Below, in pieces: positions 9,982 through 18,977 of a DNA stretch of 64,000 nt. A program made the translations under genes and the position numbers. Numbering within the stretch: position 1 is the first letter of the stretch; the number at the start of each line of letters is the position of its first letter. Below the pieces are notes generated by a model. It saw nothing but the letters and a program-made list of their open reading frames with translations. It was not told the origin of the DNA and did no database searches. The stretch is from contig CACIKW010000001.1 of the NCBI GenBank assembly GCA_902587315.1, forward strand, positions 155,844 through 219,843. Direction: 5' to 3'. This DNA is from an uncultured Pelagibacteraceae bacterium. Lineage in GTDB: Bacteria; Pseudomonadota; Alphaproteobacteria; Pelagibacterales; Pelagibacteraceae.

Positions 9982-10826
9982 TTTTTTCTTACTAGAAATA
10001 CAAAAATTAATGAAGTAGCAAACATTATTAAGCTATAAGTTGCTGCAGGTATTACATATGCACCGCCACCAAAAAGACTAGTTCCAACAAATATAGCCAA
10101 TGTTCCATTTTGGAGTCCACATTCTATTGATATGCATTTTTTTTGTTCTGTTCCAGTACCAAACATTTGTGCAATATAAAAAGCAATTGTCATCATTAAA
10201 ATGTTTAATACTAAAGTAATAAGTCCAGCATCGGCGAAATAAGAAACAACATTATCTTTTTCTGCCAGAATAGCACCAAGCAATACAATTATAAACAAAC
10301 CCACTGAAATTTTTTTACCAATTGACTCAAATTTAATTGCAGCATTTGATAAAAGTTTTCTAAAAAGCATTCCGAATAATGTTGGAACAACAACAATTAA
10401 AAACATTGTTATTGCCATACTTACTAATGAAATATTTTTTGACAAATTTTCTGATTCTAACAGACTTAAAGAAGTTACTACTATAAATGGTACCGTTATA
10501 ACGCTTAACAAACTAATTATTGCTGTAAGCGAGATTGAAAGAGCAACATCACCTTTTGCGAAAGAAGTTAGTATATTTGAAGTTACCCCACCAGGTGCCG
10601 CAGCAATAATCATAACACCAATTGCAAGCTCTGGTGATATTGGCCATAATTTAACTAATATAAAAGCTACTAAGGGAAGCAATACTATTTGACATATCAA
10701 TCCTACAAAAAAATCTTTTGGTTGTTTTGCAACTCTCAAAAAATCTGCACCGGTTAATCCGAGGCCCAAGGTAAACATTATAAATGCCAGTGCCAAAGGT
10801 AGAAAAATATCTGTAATTATACCCAT
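9975..10826 (-). CDS. Bile acid:sodium symporter (BASS) family transporter
   Basis: 283 aa polytopic membrane protein with about nine to ten hydrophobic helices. Family segments include MFTLGLGLTGADF near the N-terminus, AAAPGGVTSNILTSFAKGD (crossover/substrate region) and ECGLQNGTLA in the second half. BASS proteins are sodium-coupled carriers of organic anions such as keto acids or sulfonated compounds. The substrate cannot be read from the sequence. It lies 14 bases downstream of the HDAC-like gene. Confidence 0.85.
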   Translation of the reverse strand: MGIITDIFLPLALAFIMFTLGLGLTGADFLRVAKQPKDFFVGLICQIVLLPLVAFILVKLWPISPELAIGVMIIAAAPGGVTSNILTSFAKGDVALSISLTAIISLLSVITVPFIVVTSLSLLESENLSKNISLVSMAITMFLIVVVPTLFGMLFRKLLSNAAIKFESIGKKISVGLFIIVLLGAILAEKDNVVSYFADAGLITLVLNILMMTIAFYIAQMFGTGTEQKKCISIECGLQNGTLAIFVGTSLFGGGAYVIPAATYSLIMFATSLIFVFLVRKNQ

Positions 10827-10840
10827 AAATTAAATTATCA

Positions 10841-11767
10841 TTATTTGCTAAATTCTAAAAGTGCTTTTACATGCTGTTCTGTACTTTCAGATAGAGCATT
10901 TAAATCATATCCTCCCTCTAAAATTGAAACAACCTTTCCATTACACTGACTTTTTGCATAGATTAAAGTTCTTCTAGTTATTTCATAAAAATCCATAGAA
11001 GTAAGTTGCAATTGTGCCAATGGATCATCTTTATGTGCATCAAATCCAGCAGAAAATAAAATAAATTCAGGTTTAAATGATTTTAATTTTTTCAAGACAT
11101 GTTCGTATGCATCCATAAACTGAATAGAATTTGTACCTGCTGGCAAGGGTATATTAAATATATTATTATATTTGCCTTTCTCATTGTGACCACCACTTCC
11201 TGGATAATAAGGATATTGATGAGTGGAAATGTATAAAACTTTTTCATTATCATAAAAAATATCTTGAGTACCATTTCCATGGTGAACATCAAAATCAATG
11301 ATAGCAACTTTTTTATATTTATAATAACTCAATAAATAATTTGCTCCTATGGCCACATTGTTATAAATACAAAAACCCATAGCTTTATTTTTTTCTGCAT
11401 GATGACCAGGAGGTCTTACTGCGCAAAATGCATTTTTAAATTCTTTTTTTTCAACTCCATCTATTGCTGCTATTATAGATCCAACCGCATCTGTAGTAGC
11501 ATATTTACTACCAGGTGAAACAATAGTATCGCCATCCAAGAAATTTAATCCATTTTTAGGAAATGAATCATTTACGTTTTTCACATATTCTGATGAATGA
11601 GTAATATTTAAAATATTTTTATCGAAATTAGTTGATTTTTTCCAAAGTAATTTTTTATTTTTTTTTAAATTTTTAATAACAGCATCAACTCTATCTGCAT
11701 TTTCAGGGTGACCCAGGCCAGTATTATGATTTGATGAAGTTTCAGATATAACTATAGCAGTTTTCAC
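10841..11767 (-). CDS. Histone deacetylase-like amidohydrolase
   Basis: 308 aa zinc-dependent arginase/deacetylase fold. RPPGHHAEKNKAMGFC holds the tandem active-site histidines, IDFDVHHGNGT the Asp/His zinc ligands, and FSAGFDAHKDDP the third zinc Asp. A Tyr-containing LEGGYDLNAL segment closes the site. Bacterial members deacetylate acetylpolyamines, acetoin-related or other N-acyl substrates; the substrate here is unknown. It overlaps dapE by 4 bases, so it is probably in the dapD-dapE operon. Confidence 0.88.
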   Translation of the reverse strand: MKTAIVISETSSNHNTGLGHPENADRVDAVIKNLKKNKKLLWKKSTNFDKNILNITHSSEYVKNVNDSFPKNGLNFLDGDTIVSPGSKYATTDAVGSIIAAIDGVEKKEFKNAFCAVRPPGHHAEKNKAMGFCIYNNVAIGANYLLSYYKYKKVAIIDFDVHHGNGTQDIFYDNEKVLYISTHQYPYYPGSGGHNEKGKYNNIFNIPLPAGTNSIQFMDAYEHVLKKLKSFKPEFILFSAGFDAHKDDPLAQLQLTSMDFYEITRRTLIYAKSQCNGKVVSILEGGYDLNALSESTEQHVKALLEFSK

Positions 11768-12915
11768 TTAAAGTAATTTTCTAAAATTTTTTTATAAATT
11801 TGAGTAAGTTTTTTAAGATCATTTAAGGCAACAGCCTCATCAATTTTATGCATAGTTTTCCCAACCAATCCAAATTCTACACAAGGAGATATTTTTCTAA
11901 TAAATCTTGCATCAGATATACCCCCAGTTGTTGATAATTTTGTTTTTATTTTTGTAATTTTTTTTATGATTTTTTGAATCATAAGAGTTGTTTTATTTGG
12001 ATTTGTTATAAACGCTTCTCCAGAAATCATGTAAGAAATTTTAAAAGAACATTTGTTTTTTTTACAAATTTTTTTGATAATTTTATTTAGTTTTTTTTTT
12101 AAAGAGTTTGAAGAATGTTTATTGTTGAATCTTATATTAAAAGTCGCTTTCATTTCAGCGGGAATTACGTTATCCGCAGTATTATCGGTATTAATTTTAA
12201 CTATTTCAAGATTTGAAGGTTGAAAGCTTTTTGTGCCGTTATCTAATTTTATACCTTCAATTTTATTTAATATTTTTGTTATAACTGGTGCTGGATTGTT
12301 TGCATCATGAGGATATGCGACATGACCTTGTGTTCCATATACAGTTAAATATCCAGTCATACTTCCTCTTCTGCCAATTTTTATCATTTCACCTAATTTA
12401 TTTTGATTTGTTGGTTCTCCAACTAAACAAAAGTCGATTTTCTCTTTTTTTCTTTTTAAATATTCTACAACTTTTTTTGTACCATTTATTGCTACTCCTT
12501 CTTCATCACCTGTAATTAATAAGCTTATTGAACCTCTAAACTTATTTTTTTTAAATTTACTTACCGCAGAAACAAAGCAAGCAATTGAAGATTTCATATC
12601 ATTTGCACCTCTTCCTATTAAATATTTCCCTTTTACCGCTGGCTTGAATGGATCAACAGTCCAATTTTTTTTATTACCGGGCGGAACTACATCTAGATGA
12701 CCTGCAAAATTAAAATTAGGTTTGGAATTATTTAATTTAGCATATAAATTTTTAACAGGTTTATAGCCTTTTGTTTTAAACTCCAAGATTTGACATTTAA
12801 ATCCTATAGCAGTTAGTTTTTTGGCCAAAAACTTCATTACACCAGCGTCCACAGGTGTAATGCTTGGGTATCTAATTAGCTCTTTAGATAACTGTAATTC
12901 GTTATATGTTTTCAT
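11764..12915 (-). CDS. dapE: Succinyl-diaminopimelate desuccinylase
   Basis: 383 aa M20-family metallopeptidase. Removes succinate from N-succinyl-LL-DAP in the succinylase route to lysine and peptidoglycan DAP. Metal ligands are visible in AGHLDVVPPGN, GANDMKSSIA and TGDEEG, with a C-terminal His in GKTMHKIDE. The start is 3 bases after dapD stops, and the end overlaps the amidohydrolase gene by 4 bases. Confidence 0.94.
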   Translation of the reverse strand: MKTYNELQLSKELIRYPSITPVDAGVMKFLAKKLTAIGFKCQILEFKTKGYKPVKNLYAKLNNSKPNFNFAGHLDVVPPGNKKNWTVDPFKPAVKGKYLIGRGANDMKSSIACFVSAVSKFKKNKFRGSISLLITGDEEGVAINGTKKVVEYLKRKKEKIDFCLVGEPTNQNKLGEMIKIGRRGSMTGYLTVYGTQGHVAYPHDANNPAPVITKILNKIEGIKLDNGTKSFQPSNLEIVKINTDNTADNVIPAEMKATFNIRFNNKHSSNSLKKKLNKIIKKICKKNKCSFKISYMISGEAFITNPNKTTLMIQKIIKKITKIKTKLSTTGGISDARFIRKISPCVEFGLVGKTMHKIDEAVALNDLKKLTQIYKKILENYFK

Positions 12916-12918
12916 TAA

Positions 12919-13749
12919 TTATTCTCTTAGTAGGTCGTTAATTGATGTCTTTGATCTGGTTTTTTCATCGACCTTTTTAATTATTACAGCACAATTTAAT
13001 GAAGGTGCATTAGGATTCTTTTTATCTGGCAAGGATCCTGGTACAACAACTGAATATGGAGGTATATTCCCATAAGTTATATCACCAGTTTTTCTATCAA
13101 CAATTTTTGTTGACTGCCCAATATAAATTCCCATACTTAACACTGATCCTTCCCCAACAATTACACCTTCGACTACTTCGGACATGGCGCCCAAAAAAAC
13201 ATTATCTTCTATAATTGTTGGAAGAGCCTGTGCTGGTTCTAAAACTCCACCAATTCCACTTCCCGCAGATATATGGCAGTTTTTGCCTATTTGACAACAA
13301 GATCCAGCTCTTGAAAACGTATCCATCATTGTGCCAGGTCCAATATATGCCCCAGTGTTTACAAAACATGGCATCAGAACAACATTTTTTGCAATATAAG
13401 ATCCTCTTCTTACTGGCGAATTAGGAACCATTCTAAACCCCGCTTTTTCAAAATCTTCTTTCGTCCATCCCGAAGTTTTTCCTTTGAGCAAGTGAGCTTT
13501 ATCATGCCAAGAGCTATACGGTCCAGATAGTGTTTCCATTCCGTGTATTCTAAAACTTAACATTATAGCTTTTTTAATATGTTGGTGAGTAGTCCATTTC
13601 CCATTAATTTTTTCTGCAACTCTTAAACTTCCTTTGTCTAGACCATCAATTATTTTATTTATTGAATCTATTATTAATTTTTCAGAATTTTGATTAATCT
13701 GGTCTTTTTTTTCCCAAGCATCATTAATTATTTTTTCAATATCTTTCAT
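12919..13749 (-). CDS. dapD: Tetrahydrodipicolinate N-succinyltransferase
   Basis: 276 aa. Succinylates tetrahydrodipicolinate, the step before DapC/DapE in lysine biosynthesis. The second half is a left-handed beta helix of hexapeptide repeats (GAYIGPGTMMDTFSRAGSCCQIG, shown in part by GAYIGPG and AGSGIGG). The adjacent dapE confirms the succinylase branch. The gene lies 5 bases downstream of the HAD gene. Confidence 0.95.
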   Translation of the reverse strand: MKDIEKIINDAWEKKDQINQNSEKLIIDSINKIIDGLDKGSLRVAEKINGKWTTHQHIKKAIMLSFRIHGMETLSGPYSSWHDKAHLLKGKTSGWTKEDFEKAGFRMVPNSPVRRGSYIAKNVVLMPCFVNTGAYIGPGTMMDTFSRAGSCCQIGKNCHISAGSGIGGVLEPAQALPTIIEDNVFLGAMSEVVEGVIVGEGSVLSMGIYIGQSTKIVDRKTGDITYGNIPPYSVVVPGSLPDKKNPNAPSLNCAVIIKKVDEKTRSKTSINDLLRE

Positions 13750-13754
13750 ACAAA

Positions 13755-14426
13755 TTATGCTGCTTGTAATATATTAATTTCTTTTAAAAAACTAGAAAGA
13801 TTTTCGATTTTTAAATCAATAAAATCTTTATCAGAATCTTTTTTACCCCAATATTCATTATTAACTAGCCATACTGTTTTCATTCCAAGTTTTTTTGCTG
13901 GCTCTAGGTTTTTAGCAATATCTTCTATAAAAACGGATTCTTTGGGATCTATTTTAAATTTTTTTGATAATATTTTATATGATTCTATTGCAGGCTTTGG
14001 CACAAAATTACAATCTACTATATCAAATGTTCCATCAAATAAATCATCTATACCCAAGTGTTTGGTTATATTTATTACATGATCATTTGATCCGTTTGTG
14101 AATATAATTTTTTTTGCATCAAGTCTTAATAGTTCTTTTCTTAAGACAAAATCTTTTTCCAAAAAATCAAGATTTATATCATGCACATAATCCAAGAACT
14201 CTTCAGGATTGATTTTATGATGAATCATAAGTCCATTTAAGCTTGTATTATATTTATGAAAGTATTTAGTTTGCAATTTCTTGGCTTCTTTAATGTCTAA
14301 TTTTAATTTTATTGAAATGTAATCCGTCATTCTTTTACTTACCTGGCCAAAAACTTTTTCCAAGTCGCTATAAAGAACGCCATCACAATCAAATATAAAA
14401 TTCTTTATATTTTTAAATTCCTTCAT
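13755..14426 (-). CDS. HAD-family pyrimidine 5'-nucleotidase
   Basis: 223 aa HAD hydrolase. Motif I is FDCDGVLYSD, motif II IIFTNGSN, motif III a Lys in FVPKPAIES, and motif IV VFIEDIAKN. The helical cap after motif I resembles the SDT1/PHM8-type pyrimidine 5'-nucleotidases often found between argB and dapD in alphaproteobacteria. It would dephosphorylate UMP/CMP-like nucleotides, but the substrate is inferred from family and context. It overlaps argB by 4 bases. Confidence 0.82.
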   Translation of the reverse strand: MKEFKNIKNFIFDCDGVLYSDLEKVFGQVSKRMTDYISIKLKLDIKEAKKLQTKYFHKYNTSLNGLMIHHKINPEEFLDYVHDINLDFLEKDFVLRKELLRLDAKKIIFTNGSNDHVINITKHLGIDDLFDGTFDIVDCNFVPKPAIESYKILSKKFKIDPKESVFIEDIAKNLEPAKKLGMKTVWLVNNEYWGKKDSDKDFIDLKIENLSSFLKEINILQAA

Positions 14427-15271
14427 TTTCTAATTAATGTACCTGCACCTTTGTCAGAAAGCAGCTCGAATAAAATTGAATGTGGTTTTCTTCCATCAAC
14501 TATTGCTACTCCCGTAACACCATTTTTTACCGCATCTAAACAAGTATTTATTTTAGGAATCATGCCCCCAGTTATAATTTGATCTTTTAACATTTTCTCC
14601 GCAAAGTCAGAATTAATTTCATTGACTAATCTTTTATTTTTATCCAAAACTCCTTCAACATCTGTCATTAATATCAACCTTCTAGAATTTAGTTTTTTAG
14701 CGATAGCTCCAGCAGCTACGTCAGCATTAATATTATAGATATTATTATCTTCCCCAATTCCCATGGGAATAATAACAGGTACTTCCTTGTTTTTTACTAT
14801 GTTTATTATATTCTTTTTTTCTATCTTCTTAGGTTTTCCTACAAAAAATAATTCCTTTTTTTCAGGCTCAGTTGTTATGATATTATTTTTTTTAGCGGTA
14901 ATTGGTTGAGCCTTACATTTTTTTAAACTTAATCTTTTTATTATTTCAGAGTTTATTTCAGTTAAAGCTTCTTCAACTATTTTTATTGTTTTTGAGTCAG
15001 TTATTCTTAAACCATTTATAAATTTACTTTCAATATTATGCCCATCTAATTTTTTTTTTATATTTTTTCCTCCACCATGGACTACTATAACATTTAATCC
15101 CAGCCTATTAATAACTGAAATATCTTCTATAAATTGTTCAAATAAATTTGTATGAAGTAAAACACTTCCCCCACATTTAATAACAATTGTTTCATCAGTA
15201 TATTTTTTAATGTATTTTTGAACTTCTTCTATAGATGGGCCATCTTTTGGAACTATGTTCTGCAAATTCAT
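14423..15271 (-). CDS. argB: Acetylglutamate kinase
   Basis: 282 aa amino-acid kinase fold. Phosphorylates N-acetylglutamate, the second step of arginine synthesis. Signatures are VIKCGGSVL near the N-terminus, VHGGGKNIKKKLD (substrate binding), NINADVAAGAIAKKL and TGGMIPKI near the C-terminus. It begins 10 bases after yidC ends. The usual engB (yihA) GTPase gene of this neighbourhood is absent. argD, argF and argJ are elsewhere in the window. Confidence 0.95.
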   Translation of the reverse strand: MNLQNIVPKDGPSIEEVQKYIKKYTDETIVIKCGGSVLLHTNLFEQFIEDISVINRLGLNVIVVHGGGKNIKKKLDGHNIESKFINGLRITDSKTIKIVEEALTEINSEIIKRLSLKKCKAQPITAKKNNIITTEPEKKELFFVGKPKKIEKKNIINIVKNKEVPVIIPMGIGEDNNIYNINADVAAGAIAKKLNSRRLILMTDVEGVLDKNKRLVNEINSDFAEKMLKDQIITGGMIPKINTCLDAVKNGVTGVAIVDGRKPHSILFELLSDKGAGTLIRK

Positions 15272-15281
15272 TAAAAATAAA

Positions 15282-16961
15282 TTAAACAGTTTTTACACTA
15301 GTTTTTTTCATTATAACAACTTGTTGAGCCATGGTTAGTATATTATTTACTGTCCAATAAATAACTAGACCTGAAGGGAAGGGAGCTAATATTACAGTTA
15401 AAAATAATGGAAAAAACATAAATATTTTTGCTTGTACTGGATCCGGGGGTGTTGGATTTAACTTTTGCTGAATGTACATTGTAATACCCATCATAATTGG
15501 CCATGCTCCAATTATTAGAAAGTTTGGTGGATCCCAAGGTATTAAACCAAATAAATTAAATATTGTGGTTGGATCTCTTTCACTTAGGTCGTGAATCCAA
15601 CCAAAGAAAGGCTGGTGTCTCATTTCAATTGTTACAAATAACATTTTATATATTGCAAAAAAGAATGGAATTTGGATAAGAATTGGCAGACACCCAGAAG
15701 CTGGATTAATTTTTTCTTTTTTGTACAAAGCCATCATCTCTTGTTGTAATTTCATTTTATCGTCTTTGTATAATTCTTTGAGTCTAGCCATCTCTGGTTG
15801 CAAAACTTTCATTTTTGCCATTGATCTAAATGAATAATTTGCAAGTGGAAAAAAAGCGATTCTTATACAAAGTGTAATCAATATAATTGCTATTCCAAAA
15901 TTTCCCGTGATTTTAAAGAAGTAATCAATCACAAAAAACAACGGTTTAACAATAAAATAAAACCATCCCCAATCTATAGCCAAATCAAACTTGTTTATAT
16001 TTAAGCTGGCAGCATAACCGTCAATTACATCAACTTCTTTGGCGGCAACAACTATTTTTATTTCATTTGATTTACTTTCATTTGCACCAATCGCGGTTGG
16101 TTTAGTTTCAATAAAACTTGCTCTAAATTTATTTTTATATTCAAAATCGCTTCTAAATTTTTTTTCTCTCTCAGGAATTAAACTAGCAATCCAGTATTTA
16201 TCAGTTATACCAAGCCAGCCATCCTTTGCATTTATTGAAAATTTTTTTTCTTCTATGTCTTCGTAATCTTTTTCAACAAGTTGTTCATCAAAAACTCCCA
16301 ATAAACCTTCATGGAGAATATAAAAATTTGTTACTTGTGGAGCAGAATTTCTAATTATTTGTCCATAAGGGTAAAAGTTATAAATTTTTTCTGAATTGTT
16401 GATTATTTTTTGATTAATTGTGAATAGATATTGCTCATCTATGCTAATTTTCTTTTCAAATATTATTCCTTGATCATTAACCCATGTAACCACAACAGGA
16501 CTATTAGGAGCTAGCTTGCTATTTCCTTTAACCTTCCAGAGTGTTTTTGAATTAGGTACTTCTATGTCACTGTTCGTTGCCCAGCCTGTTTCAACATAAT
16601 ATCCATTGTTAATTTTTTTTGGATTTAAAAAAATTACATTATCTTGACCATTTAAAGTCTCAGTATATTTTTTAAAAGTAAGGTCATCAATTATGCTTCC
16701 AACCAAAGATATTGATCCTTTGATGCTTTTATTTTCAAATACTATTCTTTCATTTTCTTTAATTGCATCTTCTCTAGATATTTTAACAACTTCTTCATTT
16801 TGTTCTAAACTGGGTGCTTCAGAATTTTTTGAAATTTCATTTTTATTATTTAATACTTTTTTATTTTCAGCTATTTGAGGGTCAGGAATAAAAAATAATC
16901 CGTATAGAATTATAACAGCTGCACTTAGCGAAATTGCGGCTATAACATTTTTTGTATCCAT
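15282..16961 (-). CDS. yidC: Membrane protein insertase YidC
   Basis: 559 aa, full-length gram-negative type. The first membrane helix (about residues 7-25) is followed by the large periplasmic domain (about 50-320). The C-terminal insertase core has five helices, with the conserved Arg of the hydrophilic groove in CIRIAFFPLANYSFRSMAKM. It inserts proteins with or without SecYEG. It directly follows yidD without a gap, in the rpmH-rnpA-yidD-yidC order. Confidence 0.96.
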   Translation of the reverse strand: MDTKNVIAAISLSAAVIILYGLFFIPDPQIAENKKVLNNKNEISKNSEAPSLEQNEEVVKISREDAIKENERIVFENKSIKGSISLVGSIIDDLTFKKYTETLNGQDNVIFLNPKKINNGYYVETGWATNSDIEVPNSKTLWKVKGNSKLAPNSPVVVTWVNDQGIIFEKKISIDEQYLFTINQKIINNSEKIYNFYPYGQIIRNSAPQVTNFYILHEGLLGVFDEQLVEKDYEDIEEKKFSINAKDGWLGITDKYWIASLIPEREKKFRSDFEYKNKFRASFIETKPTAIGANESKSNEIKIVVAAKEVDVIDGYAASLNINKFDLAIDWGWFYFIVKPLFFVIDYFFKITGNFGIAIILITLCIRIAFFPLANYSFRSMAKMKVLQPEMARLKELYKDDKMKLQQEMMALYKKEKINPASGCLPILIQIPFFFAIYKMLFVTIEMRHQPFFGWIHDLSERDPTTIFNLFGLIPWDPPNFLIIGAWPIMMGITMYIQQKLNPTPPDPVQAKIFMFFPLFLTVILAPFPSGLVIYWTVNNILTMAQQVVIMKKTSVKTV

Positions 16962-17204
16962 CTAACTACCTTTTTTTTTAACTGGATCAAATCCTTTTCC
17001 GCCACCCAAAATTTTAATTGGATGACATGAACATACTCTTTTAATTCCCATAAATGATCCTTTTACTAAACCATTTTTTTCTAAGCTTTCGATAAAATAT
17101 TCTGAACATGTGGGCATATATCTGCATGCATTTCCCAAGTATGGAGAAATCACCAATTTATAAATTTTAATTAATTTTATCAGTACAAATGCAATTATTT
17201 TCAT
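16962..17204 (-). CDS. yidD: Membrane protein insertion efficiency factor YidD
   Basis: 80 aa. The YidD signature is clear: YKLVISPYLGNACRYMPTCS with Cys residues, then RVCSCHPIKILGG and GFDPVK. YidD is a small membrane-associated helper of YidC-dependent insertion. It overlaps rnpA by 4 bases and abuts yidC, so the group is translationally coupled. Confidence 0.93.
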   Translation of the reverse strand: MKIIAFVLIKLIKIYKLVISPYLGNACRYMPTCSEYFIESLEKNGLVKGSFMGIKRVCSCHPIKILGGGKGFDPVKKKGS

Positions 17205-17545
17205 TTTTTAATTTTTTCAAAATCCGTCATTAATTTATTTTTAATATTTTCATATTTATCATCATAAACTGTTCTTCTTACAATTAGCAAATACGAATAA
17301 TTCAAATTTATTTTAATTTTTTTTATCGTTTCATTTATGATGCTTTTTATACGTCTTTTTATAAAATTTCTTTGTACCGCACTACCAATTTTTTTTTTTG
17401 TTATGATACCTAAGTTCAATTTTTTATTATTCTTGTCAGATAGTTTTTTAAAAAAAATTGTTAAATATTTATTAGAAATTTTTTTTCCAGTTAAAATAGT
17501 TTTAAAATCTTGATTTTTAGATAGACTAGAAATTTTGATATACAT
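17201..17545 (-). CDS. rnpA: Ribonuclease P protein component
   Basis: 114 aa basic protein that binds the RNase P RNA and pre-tRNA leader. The family motif is visible as GSAVQRNFIKRRIKSII (RNR-like box, here RNFIKRR). The N-terminal SLSKNQDFKTIL matches the usual RnpA beginning. The start codon overlaps the rpmH stop codon by one base. Confidence 0.93.
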   Translation of the reverse strand: MYIKISSLSKNQDFKTILTGKKISNKYLTIFFKKLSDKNNKKLNLGIITKKKIGSAVQRNFIKRRIKSIINETIKKIKINLNYSYLLIVRRTVYDDKYENIKNKLMTDFEKIKK

Positions 17546-17679
17546 TATGTAGTTAATTTTTTTCTACCTTTTGATCTTCTTCTTTTTAATAATTTTCTTC
17601 CTCCTCTTGTTCTCATTTTAGATCTAAAACCATGTCTTCTTTTTCTTACTAATTTACTTGGCTGGTATGTACGTTTCAT
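17545..17679 (-). CDS. rpmH: 50S ribosomal protein L34 (too short for the ORF track)
   Basis: 44 aa read directly from the minus strand: it begins [18 protein letters not shown], continues with [17 protein letters not shown] and ends GRKKLTT. This is a complete, near-canonical L34. Its TAA stop overlaps the rnpA ATG by one base. It heads the conserved rpmH-rnpA-yidD-yidC unit, and the promoter should lie in the 83 bases up to 17763. Confidence 0.97.
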   Translation of the reverse strand: MKRTYQPSKLVRKRRHGFRSKMRTRGGRKLLKRRRSKGRKKLTT

Positions 17680-17762
17680 AGATTATTATAATTTTTCAAA
17701 ATTTTGGTAGTTATAGAAAATATATATATATAAGTACAGAAAATTCTAATAAGTTAGTCACT

Positions 17763-18482
17763 ATGAATAATGAACAAAAAATTAAATTTTTTTTGGGGGC
17801 AAGTTATTTATTGATTATTTCTATATTTTTATGGTTTTTTTTTAGTAATTTTACAATTGACGAAATATCAAGTTATCAGTTTATAAAATACAATAGGGAT
17901 AAATTAATTGATTTTAAAAATAGCAATTTTTTATTGGTTGGATTTATATTTTTAATTTCAACAATATTTTGGATTTTACTATTAGGTTTTGCCTCACCAG
18001 TTTGTTTATTGGGAGGTTTTATTTTTGGCAAATGGTTTGGAACGATTATAGTTGCCTTAGGGCTCTCTATAGGAGCTACACTTGTTTATATTATTGCGAA
18101 TTTTTTTTTTAAAGAATTTGTGGAAGAAAAGTTTTCTAAAAAGTTTAATTATTTAATTGAGAAATTTAAAAAAAATGAATTTATTTATTTTCTAATATAT
18201 AGATTTATAGGTGGAATTCCTTTTTTTATATCAAATATGTTACCTACTTTATTCAATATAAAAACAAATATTTTTTTTCTTGGCTCGTTATTGGGCATGA
18301 TACCTCAGTTATTTGTTTGGGTAAGTCTTGGAAGTGGTTTAGAAAAAATTATAAATAATAATTTGGAACCACCAACATTAATTCAATTGATTTTTTCTTC
18401 AGAAATTATTATTCCAATTTTGGGTTTTTTATTATTATTGATACTTGGAATTATAGTAAAAAATTTATATTTAAAAAAATAA
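17763..18482 (+). CDS. TVP38/TMEM64 (VTT/DedA-like) membrane protein
   Basis: 239 aa with about six hydrophobic segments. The VTT core is visible as GFASPVCLLGGFIFGKWFGT followed by an Ala/Gly-rich helix (GLSIGATLVYIIA) and FLIYRFIGGIPFFISNMLP. VTT/DedA proteins are lipid scramblase or lipid-carrier related and often support envelope homeostasis. The substrate is unknown. It ends 4 bases before the CCA end of the convergent tRNA-Thr. Confidence 0.8.
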   Translation: MNNEQKIKFFLGASYLLIISIFLWFFFSNFTIDEISSYQFIKYNRDKLIDFKNSNFLLVGFIFLISTIFWILLLGFASPVCLLGGFIFGKWFGTIIVALGLSIGATLVYIIANFFFKEFVEEKFSKKFNYLIEKFKKNEFIYFLIYRFIGGIPFFISNMLPTLFNIKTNIFFLGSLLGMIPQLFVWVSLGSGLEKIINNNLEPPTLIQLIFSSEIIIPILGFLLLLILGIIVKNLYLKK

Positions 18483-18486
18483 ATTT

Positions 18487-18560
18487 TGGTGCCCCCACCC
18501 AGAATTGAACTGGAAATTCATCCTTACCATGGATGTGTTATACCATTTAACTATAGAGGC
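18487..18560 (-). tRNA. tRNA-Thr(GGT), CCA encoded
   Basis: A full cloverleaf can be drawn on the minus strand. The acceptor GCCTCTA pairs with TGGGGGC (two G-U pairs), the D-arm is GTTA/TAAC with loop AATGGTA, and the anticodon stem CATCC/GGATG encloses loop ATGGTAA. This gives anticodon GGT (18526-18528 on the complement). The T-arm is TCCAG/CTGGG with loop TTCAATT. The discriminator is A, followed by encoded CCA. It keeps the normal G18G19 and T55. Confidence 0.95.
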
Positions 18561-18656
18561 ATATAAATAATTAAGATTAGTGGATAAAATTGAGTTTTTC
18601 AAATTATTGCCTTAATTTTTTTAAAAAATGATTTATATCTATTTATAGGAAATGTT

Positions 18657-18851
18657 ATGGGGATTCATTATGACTACAAGAGCACTAGGGGTGCAAAGGC
18701 AATGGAGAGGCAAGCCAAACGAGAGAAAAAACTTGCTGAAAAAAGAGCTAAAAAGCAGGCTAAAGCAGGAGTAAAAAAGGAAAAAGATAATACAATTCCA
18801 ATAGATCAAGTTATCACTTTAGATCATCTAACAAATCCTGATAAAAAATAA
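18657..18851 (+). CDS. Small basic Lys/Ala-rich protein, unknown
   Basis: 64 aa. The sequence begins MGIHYDYKSTRGAKAMERQAKREKK, has a highly charged helical middle (KLAEKRAKKQAK) and a less charged tail (IDQVITLDHLTNPDKK). An SD-like ATAGGA precedes the ATG. The ORF stops immediately before the next small ORF and upstream of dcd. I do not recognise a function. The pattern of basic helix plus short tail could suit RNA, ribosome or DNA binding, but that is a guess. Confidence 0.6.
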   Translation: MGIHYDYKSTRGAKAMERQAKREKKLAEKRAKKQAKAGVKKEKDNTIPIDQVITLDHLTNPDKK

Positions 18852-18977
18852 ATGGATAAAAAATCCAAATTAAGCAAATTGGAAATTGCTTTAAGAAAGA
18901 ATTTGAAAAAAAGAAAGGAATTCCAAAAAAAAATAAAAAATAAAAAAACGCAAAAAAATGACAGTTCAATCAGATAA
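18852..18977 (+). CDS. Very small basic ORF, 41 aa (below ORF-track cutoff)
   Basis: The ATG at 18852 follows directly on the TAA of the preceding ORF and runs 41 codons to TAA at 18975-18977, overlapping the dcd start by 20 bases. The product starts [24 protein letters not shown] and is almost entirely Lys/Arg/Leu in a helical pattern. Direct stop-start spacing and overlap into dcd suggest a coupled operon gene. In an A-rich genome Lys-rich ORFs also arise by chance, so this stays moderate. Confidence 0.5.
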   Translation: MDKKSKLSKLEIALRKNLKKRKEFQKKIKNKKTQKNDSSIR

